A stretch of 5,833 nt of DNA from Angelakisella sp. (GCA_022795575.1 JAAWGY010000167.1:1-5833); one strand, 5' to 3'. Shown: positions 1 to 5,349, numbered from the stretch's first letter. Numbers and translations are program-made. The notes: generated by a model from the sequence alone, not told the origin.

Positions 1-8
1 CTAATTCT

Positions 9-37
9 ATTGTACTAAGCATTATTGCTTTTGTCAA
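9..37 (-). promoter_or_regulatory. Sigma-A-type promoter reading out of the window to the left
   Basis: On the minus strand a perfect -35 TTGACA (32-37) is followed after 17 bp by -10 TACAAT (9-14). The gene it serves lies beyond the left edge. The promoter is divergent from the XRE promoter at 81-109, so the two probably form one control region. The spacer contains the palindrome AAGCA-TTAT-TGCTT (17-30), a possible operator. Confidence 0.7.
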
Positions 38-80
38 GTGACTGGACGAAAAAAAATTAATATTTTTGCTTAGGATTCTA

Positions 81-109
81 TTGACTGTGTTAAACCTATC
101 TGCTATACT
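81..109 (+). promoter_or_regulatory. Promoter of the XRE regulator gene
   Basis: The -35 TTGACT (81-86) and -10 TATACT (104-109) are separated by 17 bp, and a TG at 101-102 makes it an extended -10 promoter. Transcription should start near 116, giving a short leader of about 29 bases before the ATG at 145. This start point rules out the in-frame ATG at 109 as the translation start. Confidence 0.75.
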
Positions 110-117
110 TGCAGTAT
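105..117. promoter_or_regulatory. Candidate operator overlapping the XRE -10 box
   Basis: ATACT-TGC-AGTAT is a perfect 5-bp-arm palindrome lying over the -10 box and start point. That is where an autorepressor of the XRE family would be expected to bind. The binding role is inferred from position only. Confidence 0.35.
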
Positions 118-144
118 CACAACATACAGATGGGAGCCGTTACT

Positions 145-672
145 ATGGCAATCGGAGAGAGAATCCACTTCTTCCGCAAAAAGAGAGGCATGACGCAGAA
201 GTACCTGGGAATGCTCATGGGATTCCCGGAAAAATCCGCCGATGTCCGTATGGCACAATACGAAACCGGCTCCAGGACACCAAAAGCCGACTTGACCGCT
301 TCGTTGGCCTGCGCCCTGGATGTCTCCCCGCAGGCACTGACTGTGCCGGACATTGACTCCTCCATCGGCCTGATGCACACCCTGTTCACCCTGGAAGACA
401 TCTATGGCCTTACCATCAATGAAGCGGAGGGGGAAATCTGTCTGCGTGTTGACCCCTCCAAGGGCAAGGACGCCGCTGAACTTCACAAAATGCTCTGCAC
501 CTGGCGGCAGACTGCGGCTATGCTCCAGGCGGGGGAAATCAGCCGGGAGGACTACGACCGCTGGCGGTACAATTACCCCGAATTTGATAACACACAAACA
601 TGGATAAAAACTCCTTCCAAGGAACTCAGCGATGCTATTATTAAACGGCTTTCCGACCAGTTGAAAGAATAA
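145..672 (+). CDS. XRE-family helix-turn-helix transcriptional regulator (175 aa)
   Basis: A small DNA-binding protein, probably a repressor. Residues 4-62 form a Cro/C1-type HTH domain: GERIHFFRKKRGMTQKYLG opens it, and QYETGSRTPKADL and ALDVSPQAL match the family's recognition and closing helices. The helix-turn-helix carries a slightly long insertion (FPEKSADVR). Residues 75-175 are a C-terminal domain I do not recognise, with EISREDYDRWRYNYPEF near its middle. It has no peptidase or metal-binding motif, so ligand or partner is unknown. The ATG at 145 is chosen because GGGAG (132-136) lies 8 bases upstream; ATGs at 109 and 130 lack a ribosome binding site, and the first precedes the expected transcript start. 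Similar regulators are frequent on integrative elements of Clostridia. The promoter overlaps a palindrome, suggesting autoregulation, and a strong terminator follows 10 bases after the stop. The region is more A+T-rich than guaA. Confidence 0.85.
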   Translation: MAIGERIHFFRKKRGMTQKYLGMLMGFPEKSADVRMAQYETGSRTPKADLTASLACALDVSPQALTVPDIDSSIGLMHTLFTLEDIYGLTINEAEGEICLRVDPSKGKDAAELHKMLCTWRQTAAMLQAGEISREDYDRWRYNYPEFDNTQTWIKTPSKELSDAIIKRLSDQLKE

Positions 673-682
673 GTAAAAACAA

Positions 683-721
683 AAAGAGCTAACTGATCCA
701 ATCAAAATCAGTTAGCTCTTT
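683..721. terminator. Bidirectional intrinsic terminator between the XRE gene and guaA
   Basis: A perfect 15-bp inverted repeat (683-697 with 707-721, loop of 9) lies between two converging genes. On the minus strand the stem is followed by TTTTTGTTTTTAC, a strong uridine tract suited to ending guaA transcripts. On the plus strand the arm itself ends in CTCTTTCT, a weaker tract that can end the XRE transcript. Confidence 0.85.
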
Positions 722-741
722 CTCGATGAATAATGAAAAAT

Positions 742-761
742 GTTGCCAAATCGTTGCCAAA
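742..761. repeat. Tandem GTTGCCAAA direct repeat near the 3' end of guaA
   Basis: GTTGCCAAA occurs at 742-750 and again at 753-761, with starts 11 bp apart, about one helical turn. Short repeats with this spacing next to an insertion hotspot resemble arm-type binding sites of tyrosine recombinases. No integrase gene is visible in the window, so this role is inference. Confidence 0.4.
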
Positions 762-817
762 GCGGTTATCAGTGTCCGAAAAAAACTGTATTTATGCGGG
801 TTTACAGACCCTCTGAA

Positions 818-2107
818 TCATTCCCATTCAATCGTCCCCGTAGGCTTCGGCGTCAAATCATACAACACCCGGTTCACCCCGGCCACCTCGGTAGTAATCC
901 TCTCGGTAATCCTCCCCAACAGGTCGTAAGGTATCCCAACCACCGTGGCCGTCATAGCATCCACCGTGTTCACCGCCCGCAGAATCACCGGCCAGTCAAA
1001 GGTCCGGGCGCCATCCCGCACCCCCACCGACTTAAAGTCCGGTACCACCGTAAAGTACTGCCACACCTCCCTATCAAGGCCGGCGGCGGCAAACTCCTCC
1101 CGGAGGATCGCGTCGGATTCCCGCAGCGCCTCCAGCCGGTCCCGGGTGATAGCCCCCAGGCACCGCACCCCCAACCCCGGGCCGGGGAAGGGCTGGCGGT
1201 AGACCATGTTGTCCGGCAGGCCCAAAGCTGCACCGCAGGCCCGAACCTCGTCCTTGAAAAGCATCTTCAGCGGCTCTACCAGCGCAAAGTCCAGGTCCTC
1301 CGGCAGCCCCCCCACGTTGTGATGGCTCTTTACCGCCTTTACCGTCTTGGTGCCGCTTTCGATGATATCCGGGTAGATGGTCCCCTGGGCCAGATACCGG
1401 ATGCCGGAAAGCTTTCTGGCCTCCTCCTCAAAGACCCGGATAAACTCTGTCCCGATGATCTTGCGCTTCTGCTCCGGATCGGCTACACCGGCCAGCTTGT
1501 CCAGGAAGCGGTCCACCGCATCCACATAGACGAGATTTGCGTCCATCTGGTTCCGGAACACCTCCACCACCTGCTCCGGCTCCCCCTTGCGGAGAAGGCC
1601 ATGGTTGACATGGACACAGGTCAGTTGCTTACCAATGGCCTTGATGAGCAGCGCCGCCACCACCGAGGAATCCACCCCGCCGGAGAGGGCCAGCAACACC
1701 TTCTGGTCCCCCACCTGGCGGCGGATCAGCTCCACTTGGTCGGCGATGAAATTCTCCATATTCCAGTTGGCTTTCGCCTCGCACGTCTCAAAAACAAAGC
1801 GGGAAAGGGCAGCCTTACGCTCCTCCTCTTCAGCGGGCCAGGGATGCTTTCCTTTTACCCCTGCCAACAGCACCGGGACTGAACCGTTGTAAACGTGGTC
1901 CCCGGCGTCGATCTCCACACCGTCCACCACACAGTTGGGGCCGCCGTTTAGGATGATGCCCCGGACGTTGGGAAGGGCTTTCAGCTCCTCCTCGGTGATG
2001 TCGTGGGGGTATATCTCGCTGTACACCCCTAATGCCCGGATTTCCCGGGCCAGGCGGGGGTTTTCTTCGCTGCCAAGGTCGAGGATGAGTATCATGTCCT
2101 GTTTCAT
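818..2107 (-). CDS. guaA: GMP synthase with a truncated glutamine amidotransferase domain (429 aa)
   Basis: Converts XMP to GMP with ATP in the cytoplasm, the last step of guanine nucleotide synthesis. The ATP pyrophosphatase domain has the P-loop SGGVDSS (142-148), HGLLRKGE (169-176) and QGTIYPDIIES (241-251). KSHHNVGGLPED (260-271), PFPGPGLGVR (306-315) and the ending TIEWE are the conserved C-terminal GuaA motifs. The N-terminus starts as a class I amidotransferase (MILILDLGS, then IILNGGPN at 51-58) but passes at residues 77-84 from VPVLL straight into a short linker (AGVKGKHPWPAEEEERKA). It resumes at the domain's end (LSRFVFETCEAKANWNMENFI). The nucleophile-elbow Cys and the His-Glu pair of the amidotransferase triad are absent, and the protein is about 80-100 residues shorter than usual GuaA (roughly 510-525). 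It probably uses ammonia directly or a separate glutaminase. The start is supported by AAGGAGG at 2119-2125, 11 bases upstream. No purine riboswitch is seen upstream. Confidence 0.95.
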   Translation of the reverse strand: MKQDMILILDLGSEENPRLAREIRALGVYSEIYPHDITEEELKALPNVRGIILNGGPNCVVDGVEIDAGDHVYNGSVPVLLAGVKGKHPWPAEEEERKAALSRFVFETCEAKANWNMENFIADQVELIRRQVGDQKVLLALSGGVDSSVVAALLIKAIGKQLTCVHVNHGLLRKGEPEQVVEVFRNQMDANLVYVDAVDRFLDKLAGVADPEQKRKIIGTEFIRVFEEEARKLSGIRYLAQGTIYPDIIESGTKTVKAVKSHHNVGGLPEDLDFALVEPLKMLFKDEVRACGAALGLPDNMVYRQPFPGPGLGVRCLGAITRDRLEALRESDAILREEFAAAGLDREVWQYFTVVPDFKSVGVRDGARTFDWPVILRAVNTVDAMTATVVGIPYDLLGRITERITTEVAGVNRVLYDLTPKPTGTIEWE

Positions 2108-2141
2108 TGTGGATGCCGCCTCCTTCAAAAAATCTGTTCCT

Positions 2142-2170
2142 ATTTTACTATATCGGCGGGGCTGGTGCAA
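2142..2170 (-). promoter_or_regulatory. Probable guaA promoter
   Basis: On the minus strand -35 TTGCAC (2165-2170) and -10 TAAAAT (2142-2147) are separated by 17 bp. The -10 is good and the -35 weak (TTG only). TATAGT, six bases upstream of TAAAAT, is an alternative -10. Either choice gives a leader of only a few tens of bases, too short for a purine riboswitch. Confidence 0.5.
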
Positions 2171-2221
2171 CGGGCAGGAGAAAAAAATTGAGGGGATAGG
2201 GGGCGCTGGGGCGTGGGTGGG

Positions 2222-2263
2222 CCCAAAATGCGCCCGCCAATTGCATCGGCGGGCTGTTTTGGG
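2222..2263. repeat. Large two-part hairpin upstream of guaA, possibly a second terminator for the CHR operon
   Basis: CCCAAAA (2222-2228) pairs with TTTTGGG (2257-2263), and GCCCGCC (2232-2238) pairs with GGCGGGC (2248-2254), with a small mismatch between the two stems. On either strand the GC stem is followed by a T run (TGTTTT on plus, GCATTTT on minus). It could therefore stop transcripts coming from the CHR operon, or be a mobile palindromic repeat. I cannot tell which. Confidence 0.5.
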
Positions 2264-2287
2264 GAGAAAGCGGCTACTCCTAACCCC

Positions 2288-2374
2288 GGCCGCGGTTTGC
2301 GCTTCCCCGCAGGTGGCTACAAAACCGCCATAGCCCCCATCCTCACCAAAAAGCCGCTGTAAAAAACCGCGGCC
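2288..2374. repeat. 11-bp perfect inverted repeat spanning 87 bp of intergenic DNA
   Basis: GGCCGCGGTTT (2288-2298) is repeated inverted as AAACCGCGGCC (2364-2374). A competing partner, AAACCGC, lies at 2322-2328. A second pair, AGCGGCT (2269-2275) with AGCCGCT (2352-2358), interleaves with it, so the pairings are alternatives or a pseudoknot. No gene is visible here. The whole stretch 2108-2573 holds only the guaA promoter, these palindromes, a terminator and a repeat element. Confidence 0.5.
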
Positions 2375-2390
2375 TGACGGCCTACAATAA

Positions 2391-2429
2391 AACGGCAGGG
2401 CCTGTGCCAAAAACACAAGCCCTGCTGTT
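2391..2429 (-). terminator. Intrinsic terminator downstream of the CHR operon
   Basis: Two 16-base arms (2391-2406 and 2414-2429) pair with one G-T wobble and one mismatch around a 7-base loop. On the minus strand the stem runs into GTTTTATTG. It lies about 145 bases after the stop of the second CHR gene, with repeat copy 1 between them. Confidence 0.65.
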
Positions 2430-2442
2430 ATGATAGCCGTCC

Positions 2443-2537
2443 TGGGGCGTTTCGCCCGCTGCGGCGGGCGACCAGGGCCTGCGCGGCCCTGGACCTGCGG
2501 CCCGGTAGCCCGGGCGGGCACAACCTGTGGGACAAGC
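2443..2537 (+). repeat. Palindromic intergenic repeat, copy 1 (95 bp)
   Basis: Made of four consecutive small hairpins: CGCCCGC/GCGGGCG with loop TGCG (2453-2470), CCAGGGCC/GGCCCTGG (2472-2492), GCCCGG/CCGGGC (2500-2515), and CCTGT/ACAAG (2524-2536). The inverted copy at 5741-5833 matches it exactly over 67 bp (2468-2534). The first stem differs between copies, but the changes keep it paired. It contains no open reading frame of its own and is likely one of a dispersed repeat family in this genome. Confidence 0.85.
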
Positions 2538-2573
2538 TTGCGCTTGATACCCCCAGCCCTCTTTCCACAGGCC

Positions 2574-3131
2574 TCAGTAAATAAAGACCCCCAGCACCGC
2601 CGAAATCGCAATCAGCACCACCGGCGAAAAACGCCCCTTCAGCAAAAACTTAAGCGGCAGCCATATCACCGCTAAAATCACCGCCAGCTTTACCGCCTGC
2701 ATCTGTAGCGCGCCGCCTGCCCCGGCAGGGCACAGGTACCCCGTCAGCATCTCCACCCCCGTGGCCAGAATCACCCCAACCACACAGGCCTTCAGCCCCC
2801 CCAGCACCGTCCGGAAGCACTCGTTCTTTACCAGCGCCGATAACGCCGCCATCACCAGCAGCACCACAAAGAAGGAGGGAGCCACCACCGCAAAGGTCGC
2901 CAACACCGCCCCCAAAAAGCCCCCCTGGCTGCTGCCGATATAGGTGGCCAGGTTTACCATAATCGGCCCCGGCGTGCTCTCGCTGATGGCGATGATGCAG
3001 CTTAGCGCCTCGTCGTCCATCCACCCGTATCCCATCACCACGTCCCGAATCAAAGGGATGGCCCCATAGGCCCCGCCAAAGGAAAAGCATCCCACCCGTA
3101 AAAATCCCAGCAGTAGCTCCAGGTAGATCAT
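2574..3131 (-). CDS. CHR-family (chromate transporter) half-protein, second of a pair (185 aa)
   Basis: A short-chain member of the CHR superfamily, an inner-membrane protein whose characterised relatives export chromate. In an anaerobe the natural substrate may be another oxyanion. Family signatures are the N-terminal FSFGGAYGAIPLI (16-28) and STPGPIMVNLATYIG (52-66). Hydrophobic segments follow at about 72-100, 112-131, 146-165 and 168-184. The length matches a single CHR domain. Its ATG overlaps the stop of the preceding CHR gene by ATGA, so the two are translationally coupled. Its ribosome binding site AAGGGGGG (3141-3148) sits inside that gene's lysine-rich end. Paired half-size CHR proteins are known to work together as one transporter (as in Bacillus subtilis), so a heterodimer is the best model. 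Unlike its partner it has no charged tail and stops right after the last membrane segment. Confidence 0.9.
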   Translation of the reverse strand: MIYLELLLGFLRVGCFSFGGAYGAIPLIRDVVMGYGWMDDEALSCIIAISESTPGPIMVNLATYIGSSQGGFLGAVLATFAVVAPSFFVVLLVMAALSALVKNECFRTVLGGLKACVVGVILATGVEMLTGYLCPAGAGGALQMQAVKLAVILAVIWLPLKFLLKGRFSPVVLIAISAVLGVFIY

Positions 3132-3934
3132 TTCCCCTTGCCCCCCTTCTTCTTGGCAGCTTTTTCTGCCTTTTTAGCAGCCTTAGCATCCTTCTTAGCG
3201 GCCTTGGCGCCCTTCTTGGCATCCTTCTTTGCCGCCTTGGCCTCCTTTTTGCTCCCCTTGCCGCCCTTGGCCTCCGGAGCCTCGCCGCTCTTCTTCCCGG
3301 CCCCGGACTTCTTTGCCCCGCCGGATTTTTTCTTATCCTTTTCTGGATTGGGAGCCTTGCCCTCCTCATCCCCCATAATGCCCCGGGCCCCGTAGACCCC
3401 AAGGCTCACCGCCGCTGCCGCCAGCAGCAGTGTGATGGTGGAAAGGTGGATCGACCGCAGCGTCGCCAGCAGCATCAGCAGTGCGGAGCCAAAAAAGATG
3501 CCGATGGACAGCGCCCGTTTTTCCATCCGCCAAAGCATACTGAATGCGGCGTCCAGGATAAGGATAGCCACCGCCGCCTGGATCCCCCGGAAGGCGTTGA
3601 AGAAGAGCGAAACCCGCAAAATATCGCCAAAAAACAGCGAGATCAGGTAGATAATGACAAAGGCGGGGGTGACAATTCCCAGGGTGCCCGCCACGGCCCC
3701 GGCCATCCCCCCCATCTTCCACCCCACATAGGTGGCGCAGTTGATGGCCATGGGACCGGGGGTGGATTCCGCCACCACGGTGACGTCCATCATCTCGTCA
3801 CTGGTAATCCAGCCCTTTTCCTCAACACAGATGCCGCTGATCAGGGGAATCATGGCGTAACCGCCTCCAAAGGTACATAGCCCGATCCGGAAAAAGGTGG
3901 AAAAAAGCTCCCCAAAGCTTCCTTTTTGCTCCAT
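3128..3934 (-). CDS. CHR-family (chromate transporter) half-protein with a Lys/Ala-rich C-terminal tail (268 aa)
   Basis: First gene of the CHR pair. Residues 1-187 are a normal single CHR domain: FRIGLCTFGGGYAMIPLI (15-32), ESTPGPMAINCATYVGW (56-72), and hydrophobic segments near 76-103, 118-135, 142-160 and 164-183. Residues 190-268 are an added soluble tail with 30 Lys, no Arg and no aromatic residue. It is rich in Ala and Gly and includes the 9-residue unit AKAAKKDAK twice (232-240 and 243-251). This resembles the tails of histone H1-like proteins and would be disordered or helical with strong positive charge. The start is the ATG at 3934, preceded at 7 bases by GGAGG (3942-3946); longer readings run back through the tRNA-Val gene. 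It overlaps the next gene by 4 bases. A terminator-like structured leader (3976-4051) lies just upstream. Transport function is inferred from family; the role of the tail is unknown. Confidence 0.9.
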   Translation of the reverse strand: MEQKGSFGELFSTFFRIGLCTFGGGYAMIPLISGICVEEKGWITSDEMMDVTVVAESTPGPMAINCATYVGWKMGGMAGAVAGTLGIVTPAFVIIYLISLFFGDILRVSLFFNAFRGIQAAVAILILDAAFSMLWRMEKRALSIGIFFGSALLMLLATLRSIHLSTITLLLAAAAVSLGVYGARGIMGDEEGKAPNPEKDKKKSGGAKKSGAGKKSGEAPEAKGGKGSKKEAKAAKKDAKKGAKAAKKDAKAAKKAEKAAKKKGGKGK

Positions 3935-3975
3935 GACGATACCTCCAGGTAAAAGGTTTTTGGGACAGGCCCCAT

Positions 3976-4051
3976 AAAAAATAGGCCCGGGAATCAAAGA
4001 CTCCGGACCCTCGTATCCGCCATGCGGCGCGGTTGACGCCGGATTCCCGGG
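3976..4051 (-). promoter_or_regulatory. Structured leader ending in a terminator-like stem before the CHR operon
   Basis: On the minus strand CCCGGGAATC (4042-4051) pairs perfectly with GATTCCCGGG (3986-3995) and is followed by CCTATTTTTT (3976-3985), the form of an intrinsic terminator. Inside the outer stem CGGCG can pair with CGCCG, or CGCC with GGCG around GCAT; these compete. Only about 28 bases lie between the T run and the ribosome binding site of the CHR operon, and I see no promoter in them. Transcripts reaching the operon probably cross this structure, so attenuation is possible. It does not match any riboswitch class I can recognise. Confidence 0.5.
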
Positions 4052-4083
4052 ATTCGCCCGCGGTTTTTGGACAAAAGCAAAGG

Positions 4084-4110
4084 GCCCGGGGCCACCATGT
4101 GGCTCCGGGC
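4084..4110 (-). terminator. Hairpin downstream of tRNA-Val
   Basis: GCCCGGGGCCAC (4084-4095) and GTGGCTCCGGGC (4099-4110) form a 12-bp stem with one mismatch and a 3-base loop, starting 10 bases after the tRNA 3' end. On the minus strand it is followed by CCTTTGCTTTTG, a broken uridine tract, so it is a moderate terminator or a stable 3' trailer stem. Confidence 0.6.
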
Positions 4111-4120
4111 TCTTGCCTAA

Positions 4121-4196
4121 TGGTGGGCGGTAAGGGACTTGAACCCCTGACCCCCTGCACGTCAAGCAGGTGCTCTTCCAGCTGAGCTAACCGCCC
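4121..4196 (-). tRNA. tRNA-Val (anticodon GAC)
   Basis: Full cloverleaf on the minus strand. The acceptor GGGCGGT pairs with ACCGCCC, the D arm is GCTC/GAGC, the anticodon stem CCTGC/GCAGG carries loop TTGACGT (GAC at 4161-4163), and the T arm has TTCAAGT. Discriminator A (4124) is followed by an encoded CCA (4121-4123). It has its own promoter at 4228-4256 and is the nearest transcription unit upstream of the CHR pair. Confidence 0.97.
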
Positions 4197-4227
4197 ATTT
4201 ACGACCGCCATAAGGGATAGCTTCTAT

Positions 4228-4256
4228 ATTATACACGGCCCAAAACAAAAAATCAA
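4228..4256 (-). promoter_or_regulatory. Promoter of tRNA-Val
   Basis: On the minus strand -35 TTGATT (4251-4256) and a perfect -10 TATAAT (4228-4233) are 17 bp apart. The -35 starts only 3 bases after the sortase stop codon, with no terminator between, so sortase transcripts may also run into the tRNA. It is also the closest recognisable promoter to the CHR operon. Confidence 0.85.
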
Positions 4257-4259
4257 GTC

Positions 4260-5042
4260 CTATTTTTCCTCTTTTGACGATTTTTTCTCCACCGCCACCA
4301 CAACAAACCGTCCGGCCTCCCCCACATAGCTACAGGTGGAGAGTGTCGCAACCCGGTCCCCCCACGCCGGACGGACTCCGGTGTCGTAGAGGGATCGGGC
4401 CAGCACCTCTGTCAGGTAGCCCTCCTGCTCCTCCTGGCTGGAAAAGGAGGGATACTGGTAATAGGGGAAGCTGTCCTCCCCGTCGACCTGGCAATAAAAG
4501 GCCCCCATCACCGCAAAGGTCCCCTCCTGCCGGAGGGTATCCAGGGTGATGTCCGGATGCTCCCGGGCGTAATCCGCCGCGGCATAGCCGGGCAGCTCCC
4601 CAAACATGGTGCCGTCCTGCATATTGTGGCCGTACAGGATCAGGTGGTTTCCCTCCGGAACACAGCCCTCCCCCAAAAAGATGCTGCCGCTGAGGGCGTC
4701 GCTGCCGTCAAAGGCCCTGCGGAGGTACCACTCCGGATCCTCCGGGGTGTACATCACCGGGCAGTCCAGCTTGGTGCCGGGGATAGTGATCCACCCCATC
4801 ATGTGAGGATTTTGGCGGGAAAGGGGTTCGTATCTGCGCAGGATGCCCTCCTGGGTATAGGGGCCTTCCGCTGGCAGGACAGCCTCTGCCGCTTGGCTCA
4901 CCTGGAGGGAAAGCTCCCGGTTGGCGGCATCCTCCCGGGTAGACCGGAGCAGGTCGCGGAGGGTCAGCCCACCGGTGACAAGGAAGCCCACTGCGCAAAA
5001 AAGGGCGGCAACGTCCATCGGGGTGATCCTCCGGCGCTTCAT
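4260..5042 (-). CDS. srtB: Class B sortase (260 aa)
   Basis: A membrane-anchored cysteine transpeptidase that cleaves a C-terminal sorting motif on exported proteins and joins them to the cell wall or to each other. Residues 2-5 (KRRR) and a hydrophobic segment at about 9-27 form an N-terminal signal anchor, placing the catalytic domain outside. The catalytic His is in LYGHNM (His139), the Cys in TLSTCSY (Cys237) and the Arg in GRFVVVAV (Arg245). WITIPGTKLDCPVMYTPEDPEWYLRRAF (84-111) is a typical SrtB-family stretch. The Cys-to-Arg spacing is short and the protein ends with a charged KKSSKEEK tail. Start at 5042 is supported by AAGGGGG (5050-5056), 7 bases upstream. No sortase substrate, heme-uptake or pilin gene lies beside it, so its target is elsewhere. 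I found no convincing promoter in 5057-5205; read-through from the tRNA-Ser unit is possible. Confidence 0.93.
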   Translation of the reverse strand: MKRRRITPMDVAALFCAVGFLVTGGLTLRDLLRSTREDAANRELSLQVSQAAEAVLPAEGPYTQEGILRRYEPLSRQNPHMMGWITIPGTKLDCPVMYTPEDPEWYLRRAFDGSDALSGSIFLGEGCVPEGNHLILYGHNMQDGTMFGELPGYAAADYAREHPDITLDTLRQEGTFAVMGAFYCQVDGEDSFPYYQYPSFSSQEEQEGYLTEVLARSLYDTGVRPAWGDRVATLSTCSYVGEAGRFVVVAVEKKSSKEEK

Positions 5043-5205
5043 AACAGAACCCCCTTACCTTTCTGTATCTATTCCTGCCGCTGTTCCTTTACTCCACTGG
5101 CACATCCTGCCTGGGGCATACAGGGCACAGGTCCTGGCCCGCCGGTGCAAAGCATCTTGGGCGGCTGGGGATCCAGGCCATCTGCCAAGCTTTGATACAA
5201 GGGTA

Positions 5206-5229
5206 AGGCCCCCTCTTTCGAGGGGGCCT
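5206..5229 (-). terminator. Strong GC hairpin downstream of the tRNA-Ser genes
   Basis: AGGCCCCCTC and GAGGGGGCCT form a perfect 10-bp stem with a four-base loop (GAAA on the minus strand, a stable tetraloop). It lies 30 bases after the last tRNA-Ser. No uridine run follows on either strand, so it may act as a 3' processing barrier or partial terminator, allowing some transcription into the sortase gene. Confidence 0.55.
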
Positions 5230-5259
5230 GGCAGGACGCGCCTTTAACCGGTCACGTCT

Positions 5260-5349
5260 TGGCGGAGATGAAGGGATTTGAACCCTTGCGCCAGTCTCCC
5301 GACCTACTCCCTTAGCAGGGGAGCCCCTTCACCACTTGGGTACATCTCC
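5260..5349 (-). tRNA. tRNA-Ser (anticodon GCU)
   Basis: Class II tRNA of 90 bases including encoded CCA (5260-5262). The acceptor GGAGATG pairs with CATCTCC with discriminator G, and the anticodon stem CTCCC/GGGAG carries loop CTGCTAA (GCT, complement at 5314-5316). A long variable arm and a T arm with TTCAAAT follow. It is second in a two-tRNA transcript. Confidence 0.97.

Noticed and set aside
733..816. Tiny plus-strand frame of 27 codons between the terminator and guaA
   Set aside because: No ribosome binding site or promoter; it lies just after the terminator and over the GTTGCCAAA repeats, with no recognisable product.
740..1882. Long plus-strand open frame (380 codons) opposite guaA
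   Set aside because: Its product is rich in His, Pro and Arg with no recognisable domain. It is the antisense shadow of a clearly conserved GC-rich gene.
2108..2200. Purine riboswitch upstream of guaA
   Set aside because: None of the conserved aptamer loops or junction sequence is present, and the leader is too short.
2108..2611. Upstream extension of the guaA frame to 597 codons
   Set aside because: The extension runs through palindromic repeats and the promoter and has no conserved protein sequence. The ATG at 2107 has the ribosome binding site.
3138..3395. Plus-strand hydrophobic open frame rich in Phe, Ala and Leu
   Set aside because: It is the complement of the Lys/Ala-rich tail codons (AAG and GCC read backwards), so its apparent membrane character is an artefact.
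4000..4080. T-box-like string CCGCGGGCGAATCCCG upstream of the CHR operon
   Set aside because: The diagnostic AGGGTGG part of the T-box is absent, and the downstream genes are not aminoacylation or amino acid genes.
4557..5195. Plus-strand open frame (212 codons) opposite the sortase
   Set aside because: Antisense shadow of a gene with intact catalytic motifs; no ribosome binding site or domain.
5184..5200. Resemblance of CAAGCTTTGATAC here to a similar string at 2533-2550
   Set aside because: Only two short blocks match and one copy has a 5-base gap; this is too little to call a repeat.
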